64,000 bases of DNA from Mycobacterium sp. IS-3022 (GCF_001500065.1 NZ_LQIN01000023.1:1-64000), one strand, 5' to 3'. Numbered from the stretch's first letter, positions 1 through 11,783 are shown. Notes: generated from the sequence alone by a model not told the origin. Numbers and translations are program-made.

Positions 1-102
1 GCGGTGATGACCAGGCGAGCCTTCGACATCCACTGACCGTCACCACCGTCACGCTATTCCGATGTCTTGACACACCCCATTCCTATGTCCTGACGCACAA
101 CA
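1..102 (-). mobile_element. End of an IS481-like insertion sequence (partial)
   Basis: On the minus strand an ATG at 29-27 opens a frame reading MSKARLVIT before the window ends, which resembles the N-terminus of IS481-family transposases as I recall them. Outside it lie two direct repeats, ATTCCGATGTCTTGACACAC (56-75) and ATTCCTATGTCCTGACGCAC (79-98), which agree at 17 of 20 positions and are 23 bp apart. Such repeats are typical of IS481-type terminal regions. The outer end is probably the CA at 101-102, giving a terminal TGTTGTGC on the element strand. It lies about 85 bp beyond the stop codon of the IclR gene, so that gene is not disrupted. Only about ten residues of the transposase are visible, so the family call is an inference. 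Confidence 0.5.
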
Positions 103-185
103 CCATCGGGGGTACATTTTGTGGGAATTCGGTGCCCTGGTGATTCGGTGAGCGACTGTTGGAGCACCGAAATCACGCATTACTT

Positions 186-887
186 CTAGAGTCGGCGCGT
201 CAACGCGTCCGCAGCCGCGAGCAGGTCGGCGGCCCATCGCGCACCCGGCCTGCGACCCATCCGGTCGATGGGGCCGGATACCGATACCGCGGCGACCACC
301 GTGCCGCGACCGTCGCGCACCGGCGCCGAGATGCTCGCCACACCGGGTTCGCGTTCGGCGGCGCTCTGGGCCCAGCCGCGCTTGCGCACCTCCGCGAGCG
401 TGCGATCGGTGAACTTCGCCGTCGGTAGCACGGCCTGCTGAGTGGCCTCGTCGGCGTACGCCAGCAGCACCTTTGCGCCCGAGCCCGCGGTCATCGGCAG
501 CCGGCTGCCGACCGGCACGGTATCGCGCAGCCCGGCAGGCGGTTCCAGCGCGGCCACACAGATTCGTGAGGTCCCTTCCGGGCGGTAGAGCTGGACGCTC
601 TCGCCGGTGATCTCGCGCAGCCGGGGCAGCACCACTGCGCCCGCGGCCACGAGCGGATCGTTGACCTGCCCGGCCAATTCGGTCACGGCCGGTCCGAGCC
701 GCCATCGCCCATCGCCGTTGCGTGTGAGCAGGCGGTGAGTCTCCAGTCCCGCGGCCAGCCGGTGCGCCGTGGCGCGCGGCAGTCCGGTGCGTTCACACAG
801 TTCTGCCAGCCCGCACGGGGACTCGGCCACCGCATGCAGTACGCCGACGGCTTTGTCCAACACGCCGATGCCGCTATCCTGTCTCAT
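186..887 (-). CDS. IclR-family transcriptional regulator (NdgR/AreB-like)
   Basis: A 233-residue protein with an N-terminal winged helix-turn-helix (about residues 8-65, including GLPRATAHRLAAGLE) and a C-terminal IclR effector domain. It is transcribed divergently from leuC with only 38 bp between start codons. This arrangement matches Rv2989 of M. tuberculosis and the Streptomyces regulators NdgR/AreB, which control leuCD and amino-acid metabolism. Regulation of leuCD is therefore inferred from family and position. An inverted repeat TCTCA...TGAGA (882-917) covers the intergenic region and the regulator's own start, so autoregulation is possible. The ATG at 887-885 is the first start in frame. 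An insertion-sequence end lies just downstream. Confidence 0.85.
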   Translation of the reverse strand: MRQDSGIGVLDKAVGVLHAVAESPCGLAELCERTGLPRATAHRLAAGLETHRLLTRNGDGRWRLGPAVTELAGQVNDPLVAAGAVVLPRLREITGESVQLYRPEGTSRICVAALEPPAGLRDTVPVGSRLPMTAGSGAKVLLAYADEATQQAVLPTAKFTDRTLAEVRKRGWAQSAAEREPGVASISAPVRDGRGTVVAAVSVSGPIDRMGRRPGARWAADLLAAADALTRRL

Positions 888-917
888 AAGGAGATACTAA
901 CGTCCCAGATTGTGAGA
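882..917. promoter_or_regulatory. Candidate operator between the IclR regulator and leuC
   Basis: TCTCA at 882-886 is mirrored by TGAGA at 913-917, with 26 bp between the arms. It sits in the only DNA separating two divergent genes, and its left arm overlaps the regulator's start codon. IclR proteins commonly bind such dyads between themselves and their target. The arms are only 5 bp, so this could be chance. Confidence 0.35.
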
Positions 918-925
918 TAGCCACG

Positions 926-2386
926 ATGTCCACCGGTGTGTCCAACGCTCCTCGTGTGCCCGTCGACAAGCCCCGGACCATGGCCGAAAAGGTGTGGGCC
1001 GACCATGTCGTCGTCGAAGGGGCCGGTGATGGTGCAGCGCGGGAACCTGACCTGATCTACATCGACCTGCATCTCGTGCACGAGGTGACCAGCCCGCAGG
1101 CGTTCGACGGGCTGCGGTTGGCCGGGCGTCCGGTGCGCAGGCCGGATCTGACGATCGCCACCGAAGACCACAACGTGCCGACGGTCGACATCGACAAGCC
1201 GATCGCCGACCCGGTGTCGCGGACACAAGTGGAGACGCTGCGGCGCAACTGCGAAGAGTTCGGTATCCGGCTGCACCCCATGGGCGACGCCGAACAGGGC
1301 ATCGTGCACATCATCGGACCGCAGCTCGGTCTCACGCAGCCCGGCATGACGGTCGTCTGCGGGGACAGCCACACCTCCACCCACGGCGCGTTCGGCGCGC
1401 TGGCGATGGGCATCGGCACTTCTGAGGTCGAGCATGTGCTCGCCACACAGACGCTGCCGTTGCGTCCGTTCCGAACCATGGCGGTCAACGTCGACGGCGA
1501 ATTACCCGACGGGGTCAGCGCGAAGGACATCATCCTCGCGGTGATCGCCAAGATCGGCACCGGCGGCGGCCAGGGGCATGTCATCGAATACCGCGGCAGC
1601 GCCATCGAATCGCTGTCGATGGAAGGTCGCATGACGATCTGCAACATGAGCATCGAGGCCGGTGCGCGGGCCGGAATGGTGGCGCCCGACGACACCACTT
1701 TCGAATTCCTGCGCGGACGCCCGCACGCGCCGCAAGGTGCGCAGTGGGACGAGGCGGTCGCCGCATGGCGCGGGCTGCGCACCGACGACGGCGCGGAATT
1801 CGACACCGAGGTCTACATCGACGCCTCGACATTGAGTCCCTTCGTCACCTGGGGAACCAACCCCGGGCAAGGGGTGCCGTTGTCCGCTTCGGTGCCCGAC
1901 CCCGAACTGATGCTCGACGACGGCGAACGCCAAGCGGCCGAAAAGGCGTTGACCTACATGGACCTTCGGCCCGGAACGGCGATGCGTGACATCGCCGTCG
2001 ACACCGTGTTCGTCGGCTCGTGCACCAACGGCCGGATCGAAGACCTGCGGGTCGTCGCCGACGTGCTGCGTGGGCGCAAGGTTGCCGACGGCGTGCGCAT
2101 GCTGGTCGTGCCGGGATCCATGCGCGTGCGCGCGCAGGCCGAATCCGAAGGCCTCGGCGAGGTCTTCGACGCGGCCGGCGCGGAGTGGCGCCAGGCGGGC
2201 TGCTCGATGTGCTTGGGCATGAACCCCGATCAGTTGTCGCCGGGCCAACGCTGCGCGTCGACCTCCAACCGAAATTTCGAGGGCAGGCAAGGTAAGGGCG
2301 GCCGTACGCATCTGGTGTCGCCCGCGGTCGCAGCCGCCACCGCGGTCCGCGGAACGCTGTCCTCGCCCGCAGACCTGACCGATTAG
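926..2386 (+). CDS. leuC: 3-isopropylmalate dehydratase large subunit
   Basis: With LeuD it isomerises 2-isopropylmalate to 3-isopropylmalate in leucine synthesis, in the cytoplasm. The 486-residue protein is an aconitase-type enzyme. The [4Fe-4S] ligands are visible as Cys366 in GSCTNGR and Cys426/Cys429 in CSMCLGMN, and [12 protein letters not shown] is the usual active-site segment. The ATG at 926 follows the short intergenic region. An ATG at 980 ([11 protein letters not shown]) is an alternative start and would also keep the whole conserved domain. leuD follows after 11 bp, so the two form an operon, probably under the divergent IclR regulator. Confidence 0.96.
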   Translation: MSTGVSNAPRVPVDKPRTMAEKVWADHVVVEGAGDGAAREPDLIYIDLHLVHEVTSPQAFDGLRLAGRPVRRPDLTIATEDHNVPTVDIDKPIADPVSRTQVETLRRNCEEFGIRLHPMGDAEQGIVHIIGPQLGLTQPGMTVVCGDSHTSTHGAFGALAMGIGTSEVEHVLATQTLPLRPFRTMAVNVDGELPDGVSAKDIILAVIAKIGTGGGQGHVIEYRGSAIESLSMEGRMTICNMSIEAGARAGMVAPDDTTFEFLRGRPHAPQGAQWDEAVAAWRGLRTDDGAEFDTEVYIDASTLSPFVTWGTNPGQGVPLSASVPDPELMLDDGERQAAEKALTYMDLRPGTAMRDIAVDTVFVGSCTNGRIEDLRVVADVLRGRKVADGVRMLVVPGSMRVRAQAESEGLGEVFDAAGAEWRQAGCSMCLGMNPDQLSPGQRCASTSNRNFEGRQGKGGRTHLVSPAVAAATAVRGTLSSPADLTD

Positions 2387-2397
2387 AAGGAGAAGCG

Positions 2398-2991
2398 ATG
2401 GAGGCTTTCCACACCCACACCGGGATAGGCGTCCCACTGCGTCGGTCGAATGTCGACACCGACCAGATCATCCCGGCGGTCTATCTGAAACGAGTCACGC
2501 GAACGGGTTTCGAGGACGGCTTGTTCGCCGCCTGGCGTAACGACCCGTCCTTCGTTTTGAACCTGCCGCCGTTCGACAAGGGATCGGTGTTGGTCGCCGG
2601 CCCCGATTTCGGCACCGGTTCGTCGCGCGAGCATGCCGTGTGGGCACTCATGGATTACGGGTTCCGGGTCGTCATCTCGTCACGCTTCGCCGACATTTTT
2701 CGGGGCAATGCAGGCAAGGCCGGGCTGCTGGCGGCAGAAATCTCGCAAGATGATGTCGAAATTTTATGGAAGCTCATCGAGCAGCAGCCTGGCCTGGAAA
2801 TCACTGTGAATCTTCAAGATCGGAACATCACCGCTGGAACGGTCATGGTGCCGTTCAGAATTGACGACTACACGGCCTGGCGACTTCTCGAGGGACTCGA
2901 CGATATAGGGCTTACGCTGCGGAAATGCGAAGAGATCGAGGCGTACGAAGCAGCCAGGCCGGGCTGGAAGCCGCGCACTCTGCCCGGCTGA
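2398..2991 (+). CDS. leuD: 3-isopropylmalate dehydratase small subunit
   Basis: The 197-residue swivelling subunit of isopropylmalate isomerase, partner of LeuC. Family signatures are [10 protein letters not shown] near residue 18 and [13 protein letters not shown] near residue 73, which shape the substrate pocket. The ATG at 2398 has a good ribosome-binding site (AGAAGGAGAAGCG). It lies 11 bp after leuC and is certainly co-transcribed with it. Length is normal for the family. A short hairpin follows at 3042-3057. Confidence 0.96.
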   Translation: MEAFHTHTGIGVPLRRSNVDTDQIIPAVYLKRVTRTGFEDGLFAAWRNDPSFVLNLPPFDKGSVLVAGPDFGTGSSREHAVWALMDYGFRVVISSRFADIFRGNAGKAGLLAAEISQDDVEILWKLIEQQPGLEITVNLQDRNITAGTVMVPFRIDDYTAWRLLEGLDDIGLTLRKCEEIEAYEAARPGWKPRTLPG

Positions 2992-3041
2992 AAACGCCAT
3001 CGGCAAATCGAAATCTCCGCCCCTGAACCCGGTTCTTCGGG

Positions 3042-3057
3042 GGCCTCTCAGGAGGCC
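3042..3057 (+). terminator. Weak terminator-like hairpin after leuCD
   Basis: GGCCTC (3042-3047) and GAGGCC (3052-3057) pair perfectly around a TCAG loop. No T-run follows. It sits between leuD and the hupB promoter, which is a sensible place for termination, but the stem has only 6 bp. Confidence 0.3.
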
Positions 3058-3106
3058 AAGGGGGGCAAGAAAGTTCGCTAGCTTCGCCTGAAACTGCGCG
3101 TGGCTC

Positions 3107-3136
3107 TTGGAAATCAATGGGGAATGGGTTTACCGT
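3107..3136 (+). promoter_or_regulatory. Candidate hupB promoter
   Basis: TTGGAA (3107-3112), an 18-bp spacer and TACCGT (3131-3136) resemble a mycobacterial SigA promoter. Transcription would begin near 3143 and give a leader of about 40 nt with GGAGG at 3173-3177 before the hupB ATG. Not experimentally supported. Confidence 0.45.
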
Positions 3137-3183
3137 GTCCTCTAGTCGGTCCAAAGAGGGCCACTGGTTTCCGGAGGTTATGC

Positions 3184-3813
3184 ATGAACAAAGCAGAGCT
3201 CATCGACGTACTCACGGAGAAAATGGGCTCGGATCGTCGGTCGGCAACCGCCGCGGTGGAGAACGTCGTTGACACCATCGTGCGTGCGGTTCACAAGGGT
3301 GACAGTGTCACCATTACCGGCTTCGGCGTTTTCGAACAGCGCCGCCGCGCAGCACGCGTCGCGCGTAACCCGCGCACCGGCGAGACCGTGAGGGTCAAGC
3401 CCACCTCCGTGCCGGCATTCCGACCCGGCGCACAGTTCAAAGCCGTTGTCTCTGGGGCGCAGCGCCTCCCGGCGGAAGGACCAGCAGTGAAGAGAGGCGT
3501 TACGGCGGGAAGCGCCCGCAAGGCCGCGAAGAAGGCTCCGGCCAAGAAGAGCGCGGCGAAGAAGGCACCGGCCAAGAAGGCGGCGACCAAACGGACAGCG
3601 GCCAAGAAGACCGCGGCCAAGAAGTCGCCCGCCAAGAAGGCCGCGACCAAACGGACGACGGCCAAGAAGACCGCGGCCAAGAAGTCGCCCGCCAAGAAGT
3701 CCACCGCGAAGAAGGCACCGGCCAAGAAGGCCGCGACCAAGCGGACGGCTGCCAAGAAGACCGCGAAGAAGGCGCCGGCCCGCAAGGCGCCGGCGAAGCG
3801 CGGCCGCAAGTAG
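3184..3813 (+). CDS. hupB: Nucleoid-associated protein HupB (HU with lysine-rich tail)
   Basis: A 209-residue mycobacterial HU protein that binds and compacts DNA. The first 90 or so residues are a canonical HU/IHF domain ([32 protein letters not shown]). From about residue 108 the protein becomes a histone H1-like tail of PAKK, AAKK and ATKR repeats, a hallmark of mycobacterial HupB. The ATG at 3184 was chosen because it starts the HU domain and follows GGAGG (3173-3177); starts further upstream in frame would add non-homologous residues. Within the tail coding region a 60-bp unit is tandemly duplicated (3571-3630 and 3631-3690). The gene stands alone between a promoter and a strong terminator. 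Confidence 0.96.
   Translation: MNKAELIDVLTEKMGSDRRSATAAVENVVDTIVRAVHKGDSVTITGFGVFEQRRRAARVARNPRTGETVRVKPTSVPAFRPGAQFKAVVSGAQRLPAEGPAVKRGVTAGSARKAAKKAPAKKSAAKKAPAKKAATKRTAAKKTAAKKSPAKKAATKRTTAKKTAAKKSPAKKSTAKKAPAKKAATKRTAAKKTAKKAPARKAPAKRGRK
3571..3690 (+). repeat. 60-bp tandem duplication in the hupB tail
   Basis: Bases 3571-3630 and 3631-3690 agree at 57 of 60 positions and each encode one 20-residue basic unit containing KKAATKRT. Because the unit is a multiple of three, copy-number changes would keep the frame. Confidence 0.9.
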
Positions 3814-3825
3814 TTCCACACCGGA

Positions 3826-3859
3826 GGCGCCGTGGGTCATCGCGACCCACGGCGCCTTT
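3826..3859 (+). terminator. Strong intrinsic terminator of hupB
   Basis: A perfect 13-bp stem, GGCGCCGTGGGTC (3826-3838) against GACCCACGGCGCC (3844-3856), with the 5-nt loop ATCGC and then TTT. It starts 13 bp after the hupB stop codon. The stem is symmetrical, so it could also help end transcription of the convergent mutT1. Confidence 0.85.
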
Positions 3860-3944
3860 GGGCGCGTTTTGGCTTAAAACATCTTCGGCTCAATCATTTC
3901 GGGCGTGTTGCGGCCCGAAGTTGGATTCATCGCCCCGGGTGGTC

Positions 3945-4868
3945 TCACTTTCGCGCCAACGGGCTGCCGATGTGGTCCGCCGCCACCAACCGTCCGTCGT
4001 ACAGCGACATCACCCATGTGCTGCCTTTGCGGTTGCGGGACTTGTCGGGCCGTACACCGTCACGCTCGCACCACCACTCGACCAGATCGGGGATCACCTT
4101 GCCCTGAGTGCAGATCACCGGTGTGCCCGCGGTGTCGGCGATCTCGAGGAAACGATGCCGGGCCGCCTTGCGGTTCTCGGCGTAGGCTTCCTCGGTCAGC
4201 AGTTCATCGCTGTGGATCGTGGCGCCGAGTTCGTCGGCCAACGGTTCCAGCGTCGACACGCAGCGCACCCTGTCGGCTGCGTACAGATGGTCAGCGCCGA
4301 ATGCGAGCAGCACTCCCACCAGCGACTCCGCCTGCGCGCGGCCGTTCTTGTCCAACGGCCGTTTGCGGTCGTCACCTTTGAAGCGTGACTTGCTGCCGGC
4401 CGTCGCGTGGCGCACGATGAGCACCGTCTTGGTGTCGACGGGGTGTTTCATGAAGCGGCGCAAGACCTTTCGGTCGTGTGGATAGTCCAGTTGCTTGATC
4501 GCCGCGGGAACGGGCAGCCACTTGAGCTCGTCGACTTCGTCGTTCGGGCGGAAATCGCCGTGGACCTGGCGCGCCGCCCAGTAGCGCACCTTCTTCTTGC
4601 CCTGCTCGACGGAATAGCTCACCGATGCCAGCCGGCGACCGAGTTGTGCGGTGTATCCGGTCTCCTCGCACACCTCGCGAATCGCGGTGACGGGTTCGGT
4701 CTCGCCGGGATCGACTTTGCCTTTCGGCAGCGACCAGTCGTCGTAGCGGGGGCGGTGGATGAGGGCGATCTCCGGCGCATCGGGATTTCCGTTGGGCCGC
4801 CACAACACGGCCCCGGCGGCGAGGATGGTCTTCGCCGCAGCGTCGCTCTCGGATGTGTCCTTCGGCAC
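3945..4868 (-). CDS. mutT1: MutT1: Nudix hydrolase fused to a histidine phosphatase
   Basis: A 307-residue two-domain sanitation enzyme. The N-terminal Nudix domain carries the box at residues 50-72 (GKVDPGE, then REVCEETGY), and the C-terminal histidine-phosphatase domain begins at the RHA motif (Arg153-His154). In mycobacteria MutT1 hydrolyses 8-oxo-dGTP/8-oxo-GTP and diadenosine polyphosphates; that role comes from the family. It is convergent with hupB and lies downstream of ppk on the same strand, separated by 68 bp. Length is typical. The ATG at 4868 gives the conserved N-terminus. Confidence 0.93.
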   Translation of the reverse strand: MPKDTSESDAAAKTILAAGAVLWRPNGNPDAPEIALIHRPRYDDWSLPKGKVDPGETEPVTAIREVCEETGYTAQLGRRLASVSYSVEQGKKKVRYWAARQVHGDFRPNDEVDELKWLPVPAAIKQLDYPHDRKVLRRFMKHPVDTKTVLIVRHATAGSKSRFKGDDRKRPLDKNGRAQAESLVGVLLAFGADHLYAADRVRCVSTLEPLADELGATIHSDELLTEEAYAENRKAARHRFLEIADTAGTPVICTQGKVIPDLVEWWCERDGVRPDKSRNRKGSTWVMSLYDGRLVAADHIGSPLARK

Positions 4869-4936
4869 CTCAGCTCCTGCAGATCATTCCGGATGTCACC
4901 GGTCCGCCGCGACGGACGCCGGGTGAATCGTGGCGG

Positions 4937-7126
4937 TCACGGTTGCCGGTGGCGGTGCATCAACGACACCTGATGGTCGCGAACGGTCTGGCCCTCCTGC
5001 GGTGACGCCGTCCACTTACCGTCCATGCCCAGCTCCCAACACCGGGTCGCCGGGTCCATCGCCGACTCGAAGACGTCGTGCAGTTGTGTTTTCAGCCTCG
5101 GATCCTTCACTTCGGCCATCACCTCGACCCGCCGGTCGAGATTACGATGCATCATGTCCGCGCTGCCGATCCAGAACTCGTCGATGGCGCGGAAGTGAAT
5201 GATTCGTGAGTGTTCGAGGAACCGGCCGAGAATCGAGCGGACCACGATGTTGTCGGAGTATCCCTCCGCCTGGGGGCGCAGCGCGCAGATGCCCCGCACC
5301 ACCACCTCTACGCGCACACCGGCCTGCGAGGCTCGGTACAGCGCATCGATGACCTGCTCATCCACCAATGCGTTGGCCTTCAGCCTGATCCGACCCTCGG
5401 CGCCGTCGCGGGTGGCGGCGATCTCTCGTTCGATACGTTCGATGATGCCCCTGCGGACACCCTGTGGTGCCACCAACAGGTTGCGGTAGGAATCCTTGCG
5501 CGAGTAGCCCGTCAACGAGTTGAACAGGTCGGTGAGGTCCGCACCGATGTCGGGCGCGGCCGTCAACAGGCCGATGTCTTCGTACAACCGTGCGGTTTTC
5601 GGGTTGTAGTTGCCGGTACCGATATGGCAGTAGCGGCGGATCAACGAGCCCTCCCGACGGACCACCAGACACGTCTTGCAGTGGGTCTTGAGGCCGATGA
5701 GCCCGTACACCACGTGCACACCCGCGCGCTCCAGCGCACGGGCCCACTTGATGTTGGCCTGCTCGTCGAAGCGGGCCTTGATCTCGACGAGCGCGACCAC
5801 CTGCTTACCCGCGGCGGCAGCGTCGATGAGCGCGTTGACGATTGGCGAGTCACCCGATGTGCGGTAGAGCGTCTGTTTGATCGCCAGCACGTTGGGATCG
5901 GCGGCGGCCTGCTCGATGAACCGTTGCACCGTGGTGGAGAACGAGTCGTACGGGTGGTGAACGAGCACATCCCCGTCGCGCAACGTGGAGAAGATGCTCT
6001 TCGGCGTCTCGCGTTCGCCGAACGCCGGCGGGGTGGCGGGCACGAACGGTCGGTCCTTGAGCGCCGGTCGATCGAGATCGTAGATCTGCCACAGCGAGGA
6101 CAGGTCGAGGAGGCCGGGAACCTCGATGACGTCGCCCGGCGCGACATCGAGCTCGCGCAGCAGCAACTCGAGCATGCTCTCGGTCATGTCATCGGAGACT
6201 TCCAACCGGACGGGAGAACCGAACCGGCGGCGAGCCAATTCGCGTTCGAGCGCCTGCAGCAGGTCTTCGTCGCGGTCCTCTTCCACCTCGAAATCCGCAT
6301 TGCGCGTGATGCGGAACGCATGGTGCTCGACGATCTCCAGGCCGGGGAAGAGAACGGGCAGGAACGCCGCGATGAATTCCTCCATCGGCAGGAACCGCAC
6401 GATCTGCGAATCACCTTCGCGGGGCGAGAGTTCGACGAAGCGGTCGACGTTGTCGGGCACCTTGATCCGGGCGAAGTGCTGACCGCCGTCGTCGGGATGC
6501 TTGACGGTGATCGCCAGGTTCAGGCTCAGCCCGCTGACGAACGGAAACGGGTGCGCCGGATCCACCGCGAGCGGAGTCAGCACGGGAAACACCTGCTCGT
6601 GGAAGTAGGTGGACAGCCGCGCGCGTTCGGGTTCGTCGAGTTCGGCCCACGTGACGATCACGATGCCCTCGTCGGCCAGCGCAGGCCGTACCGAGTCGAG
6701 GAACACATGAGCGTGCCGGTCGGCGAGGTGCTGGGTGCGTTCGTTGATGCGACGTAATTGCTCACGTGGCGAGAGCCCGTCGGCGGAGCGTACCGACAGC
6801 CCCATCTCGTCGCGCCGCTTCAACCCCGCGACCCGGACCATATAGAACTCGTCGAGATTGGACGCGAAGATCGCAAGGAACTTGGCCCGCTCCAGCAGCG
6901 GCAGCGACGGGTCGGCGGCGAGCGCCAACACCCGGGCGTTGAAATCCAGCCAACTCAGTTCACGGTTGAGATAGCGGTCTTCGGGAAGCTCGTTCTCGAT
7001 CGCGGGCGAGGTGGCCGCGGGCGGTGCCTCGGGCGCCGAATCACCTGAGTCCGGCATGACGGGCCGTACGGTCGCGGCCATCGACTCGTTGTCGCTACCA
7101 CGAACCTGGGTCTCGGCTTCCGTCAT
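4937..7126 (-). CDS. ppk: Polyphosphate kinase
   Basis: A 729-residue PPK1 enzyme that makes inorganic polyphosphate from ATP reversibly. The PPK domains follow a poorly conserved N-terminus of about 45 residues. Visible signatures include [17 protein letters not shown] at the start of the N domain, [14 protein letters not shown], and the catalytic region with the two conserved histidines in THCKT and [10 protein letters not shown]; one of these is autophosphorylated. Length is close to the M. tuberculosis protein. It is upstream of mutT1 on the same strand and may be co-transcribed with it. Alternative ATG starts exist within the variable N-terminus, so the first residues are uncertain. Confidence 0.96.
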   Translation of the reverse strand: MTEAETQVRGSDNESMAATVRPVMPDSGDSAPEAPPAATSPAIENELPEDRYLNRELSWLDFNARVLALAADPSLPLLERAKFLAIFASNLDEFYMVRVAGLKRRDEMGLSVRSADGLSPREQLRRINERTQHLADRHAHVFLDSVRPALADEGIVIVTWAELDEPERARLSTYFHEQVFPVLTPLAVDPAHPFPFVSGLSLNLAITVKHPDDGGQHFARIKVPDNVDRFVELSPREGDSQIVRFLPMEEFIAAFLPVLFPGLEIVEHHAFRITRNADFEVEEDRDEDLLQALERELARRRFGSPVRLEVSDDMTESMLELLLRELDVAPGDVIEVPGLLDLSSLWQIYDLDRPALKDRPFVPATPPAFGERETPKSIFSTLRDGDVLVHHPYDSFSTTVQRFIEQAAADPNVLAIKQTLYRTSGDSPIVNALIDAAAAGKQVVALVEIKARFDEQANIKWARALERAGVHVVYGLIGLKTHCKTCLVVRREGSLIRRYCHIGTGNYNPKTARLYEDIGLLTAAPDIGADLTDLFNSLTGYSRKDSYRNLLVAPQGVRRGIIERIEREIAATRDGAEGRIRLKANALVDEQVIDALYRASQAGVRVEVVVRGICALRPQAEGYSDNIVVRSILGRFLEHSRIIHFRAIDEFWIGSADMMHRNLDRRVEVMAEVKDPRLKTQLHDVFESAMDPATRCWELGMDGKWTASPQEGQTVRDHQVSLMHRHRQP

Positions 7127-7179
7127 GCCTCAGATGATTCCCTATACATCGGTGATCGTGCCACCGCCGGCGCATCCGC

Positions 7180-8866
<1,687 letters not shown>

Positions 8867-8869
8867 TCG

Positions 8870-9973
8870 GTGGACGGTCAGTACGGCGAATCCACTCGCA
8901 GCGTCAAAGCAGTTGCCTCAGAAGCGATTCCAGGACAACCCGTGGGACCGTCGCCGGTTCCGGCGTCCGCCTTCCACCTGTCGTCCGAGCAGGACGACCC
9001 GCTGGACACCTACGGTCGCAGTTCGAATCCGACATGGCGCCAGCTGGAATCGGCGCTGGCCCAACTCGAGGGCGCCGCGGCGGCGTTGGCGTTCGGATCG
9101 GGGATGGCTGCCATCTCGTCGGTCTTGCGGGTACTGGCCAAGCCGGGCAGCAGGCTCGTCGTACCCGCGGACGGTTATCACCAGGTGCGACGGTACGCTT
9201 CGGAATACCTTGCCGCGCAGGGTGTGACCATCATTACAGCGGCCACCCGCGACATGGGTTCCGCCTCGGCGGAGGCAGACGTGGTGCTGGCCGAGAGCCC
9301 GGCCAATCCGGGGTTGGACGTGGTGGATCTGCACCAGTTGGCGATGCAGTGCCGTCGCCGGGGCGCCATCCTCATCGTCGACAACACCACCGCCACTCCG
9401 CTGGGCCAGCAGCCGCTTTCGCTGGGCGCCGATGTCGTCGTGGCCAGCGCGACCAAGGCGCTGCCGGGCCACAGCGACCTGCTGGCCGGTTATGTCGCGA
9501 GCAGCCACTCCGAGCTGATGACCGCGGTGGCGAATGAACGGCTGCTGTCGGGCGCCATCCTCGGGGCGTTCGAGGCGTGGTTGCTGTTGCGCAGCCTCGG
9601 CACCGCGGGGCTTCGATTCGAACGCCAGTGCCACAACGCGGCCGCCCTCGCCGTGACGCTGCACGCGCACCCCGCCGTACGGGCGGTGCGCTATCCCGGC
9701 CTGCCCGACGACCCGTCGCATCGCATCGCGTGTGCGCAGATGAAGAGGTTCGGCGGTCTGGTCGCCGTCGAGCTGGCCGACGCGGAGGCCGTGCACGCCC
9801 TCGTCGAGCGCAGCGCGCTGCTGATCGCGTCGACGAGTTTCGGCGGTATCCACACATCGGTGGACCGCCGCGCGCGCTGGGGCGACCAGGTCAACGACGG
9901 TTTCGCCCGTATCTCGCTCGGAATCGAGGACACCGACGACCTGATCGCCGACATCGAGCAGGCACTGGGCTGA
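8870..9973 (+). CDS. PLP-dependent Cys/Met metabolism lyase (cystathionine gamma-lyase-like)
   Basis: A 367-residue member of the Cys/Met metabolism PLP family (cystathionine gamma-synthase/lyase, methionine gamma-lyase). Visible are YGRSSNPT (residues 48-55), the GSGMAAISSVL loop and the PLP lysine Lys196 in SATKALPGHSD. The usual family motif is SxTKYxxGHSD; here the residue after the lysine is Ala rather than Tyr, as in some divergent members. Exact substrate cannot be decided. It lies 3 bp after gpsA and is probably translated from the same mRNA. The GTG at 8870 is favoured by that spacing. Confidence 0.85.
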   Translation: MDGQYGESTRSVKAVASEAIPGQPVGPSPVPASAFHLSSEQDDPLDTYGRSSNPTWRQLESALAQLEGAAAALAFGSGMAAISSVLRVLAKPGSRLVVPADGYHQVRRYASEYLAAQGVTIITAATRDMGSASAEADVVLAESPANPGLDVVDLHQLAMQCRRRGAILIVDNTTATPLGQQPLSLGADVVVASATKALPGHSDLLAGYVASSHSELMTAVANERLLSGAILGAFEAWLLLRSLGTAGLRFERQCHNAAALAVTLHAHPAVRAVRYPGLPDDPSHRIACAQMKRFGGLVAVELADAEAVHALVERSALLIASTSFGGIHTSVDRRARWGDQVNDGFARISLGIEDTDDLIADIEQALG

Positions 9974-10036
9974 AAAGGCGACCCGCCCGAAACCGGGACG
10001 ACTCGCGGCCGGGCCGGACGGTAGCGTCTCTAGGTT

Positions 10037-11161
10037 GTGACTGCCCGCCATGACTCCGGCTCGGGGCGCGTCCGGGTCGCCGTCGTCTACGGCGGACGCA
10101 GCTCCGAACACGCGATCTCCTGCGTCTCCGCAGGCAGCATCCTGCGCAACCTCGATCCGGAGCGGTTCGACGTCGTCGCGGTCGGCATCACTCCCGAGGG
10201 TGCTTGGATACTGACCAACGCCCAGCCCGACACCCTCGCGATCGACAATGGCCGGCTGCCGCAGGTGACCGCCGCGTCGGGCACCGAGCTGGCGCTGGCC
10301 GCCGACCCGCGGCGGCGTGGCCAGTTACTCTCGCTCGGTCAGGGCCCGGGTGAGCTGCTCGCCGCGGTCGACGTGGTGTTCCCCGTGCTGCACGGCCCGT
10401 ACGGCGAGGACGGCACCATCCAGGGGTTGCTCGAGCTCGCCGGCGTGCCGTATGTCGGGGCCGGGGTGCTGGCCAGCGCTGCGGCCATGGACAAGGAGTT
10501 CACCAAGAAGCTGCTGGCCGCCGCCGGGTTGCCGATCGGAGACCAGGAGGTGCTGCGGCCCGGCCGGGACACGCTGAGCGTGGAGGCACGCGAGCGCCTC
10601 GGCCTGCCCGTTTTTGTCAAGCCCGCGCGCGGCGGATCGTCGATCGGGGTCAGTCGGGTCACGGCATGGGATCAGCTGCCGCTGGCCGTCGAGGCGGCCC
10701 GCCGCCACGACCCGAAGGTGATCGTCGAAGCCGCGGTGCCGGGCCGTGAACTGGAATGCGGAGTGCTCGAGTTTCCCGACGGCCGCGTGGAGGCGAGCAC
10801 GGTCGGCGAGGTCCGCGTCGCCGGCGTGCGCGGGCGCGAGGACGGCTTCTACGACTTCGCGACGAAGTACCTCGAAGACGCCGCCGAACTCGACGTGCCC
10901 GCCAAGGTCGATGACGACGTCGCCGACGCGGTGCGCCGGCTGGCGATTCAAGCTTTCGATGCGATCGACTGCCAGGGTCTGGCCCGCGTCGACTTCTTCC
11001 TCACCGAGGACGGGCCGGTGATCAACGAAGTGAACACCATGCCGGGGTTCACCACGATCTCGATGTATCCGCGGATGTGGGCGGCCAGCGGCGTGGACTA
11101 TCCGACCCTGTTGGCCACCATGGTGGACACCGCGCTCAAGCGAGGTACCGGCCTGCGCTGA
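10037..11161 (+). CDS. ddlA: D-alanine-D-alanine ligase
   Basis: A 374-residue ATP-grasp ligase making the D-Ala-D-Ala dipeptide for peptidoglycan; the family is a D-cycloserine target. It begins with [23 protein letters not shown], and the ATP-grasp core carries [27 protein letters not shown], and the metal-binding [17 protein letters not shown] near the C-terminus. The GTG at 10037 gives the family N-terminus; the nearby ATG at 10050 is out of frame. TAGCGT at 10022-10027 could be a -10 element for a nearly leaderless mRNA. It converges with the DUF3515 gene, with 1 bp between stop codons. Confidence 0.95.
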   Translation: MTARHDSGSGRVRVAVVYGGRSSEHAISCVSAGSILRNLDPERFDVVAVGITPEGAWILTNAQPDTLAIDNGRLPQVTAASGTELALAADPRRRGQLLSLGQGPGELLAAVDVVFPVLHGPYGEDGTIQGLLELAGVPYVGAGVLASAAAMDKEFTKKLLAAAGLPIGDQEVLRPGRDTLSVEARERLGLPVFVKPARGGSSIGVSRVTAWDQLPLAVEAARRHDPKVIVEAAVPGRELECGVLEFPDGRVEASTVGEVRVAGVRGREDGFYDFATKYLEDAAELDVPAKVDDDVADAVRRLAIQAFDAIDCQGLARVDFFLTEDGPVINEVNTMPGFTTISMYPRMWAASGVDYPTLLATMVDTALKRGTGLR

Positions 11162-11162
11162 A

Positions 11163-11729
11163 TCAACGCACCGGGGCCGGATCAACCGGCTTGGCGGGCA
11201 ACGTCTTTTCGATGACGGCGGAAAGCTGCTGGATCGCCGTCGGGCCCGCGCCCTGCGGAAGGGTCAACGCCACGTACACGCCGCGGTCGACGGCGTACCA
11301 CGTGCTGCGTTGCTGCTCGGCGCTCAGATCTTCGGCGCCCGCTTCACCGACCCGGAACCACTGCACGTCGTCCACGCCCTGCAGTGGCGCCCCCACAACG
11401 AATTCGGCGGGTCGGTCCAGTCCGCAACGCAGGATGATCGGCTCACCTCCGCCGTCGGAGCGCCACGCCGCCGCGCCGGGTGGTGCGGGGTCGGCCAGTG
11501 CCGCGCGGGAGGCGTCGCCGAGTTTGTCCGGCAATGCGGCGCTCAGTTCGGAGCATTCGGCGCTCGAGGCCTGTGGTGCGGGCACCGCCGCCACCGGAAC
11601 GGGTTGCTGCTGCACCGGATCCTGCCGCAGCACCGCGACCACCAGGACCGCCACAACAGCCGCGACCGCCACCACGGTCGCCGCGATCAGCAGCGCCCGC
11701 GGCGGGCCGTCACCGCTTTCGGATTGCAC
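11163..11729 (-). CDS. DUF3515 membrane-anchored protein (Rv2980-like)
   Basis: A 188-residue protein with one N-terminal hydrophobic segment (about residues 12-34, ALLIAATVVAVAAVVAVLVV) and an extracytoplasmic domain, matching the DUF3515 family beside ddlA in mycobacteria. The mature part has two cysteines (SAECSEL and ILRCGLD) that could form a disulfide. No catalytic motif is visible and the function is unknown. The start is GTG at 11729. It converges with ddlA and is divergent from thiL. Confidence 0.75.
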   Translation of the reverse strand: MQSESGDGPPRALLIAATVVAVAAVVAVLVVAVLRQDPVQQQPVPVAAVPAPQASSAECSELSAALPDKLGDASRAALADPAPPGAAAWRSDGGGEPIILRCGLDRPAEFVVGAPLQGVDDVQWFRVGEAGAEDLSAEQQRSTWYAVDRGVYVALTLPQGAGPTAIQQLSAVIEKTLPAKPVDPAPVR

Positions 11730-11783
11730 GGCTCAACTCTAAAGACGCATAGACTCCAGGCCACGGTGCGGCCGCGACGGGAG

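Noticed and set aside
3178..3840. Long hydrophobic or Arg/Gly-rich frames opposite hupB
   Set aside because: Produced by the repetitive lysine/alanine codons of the HupB tail read in reverse.
5210..6757. 515-codon open frame opposite ppk
   Set aside because: Lies wholly within the clearly homologous ppk gene on the other strand; high GC content makes long antisense frames common. No domain is recognisable.
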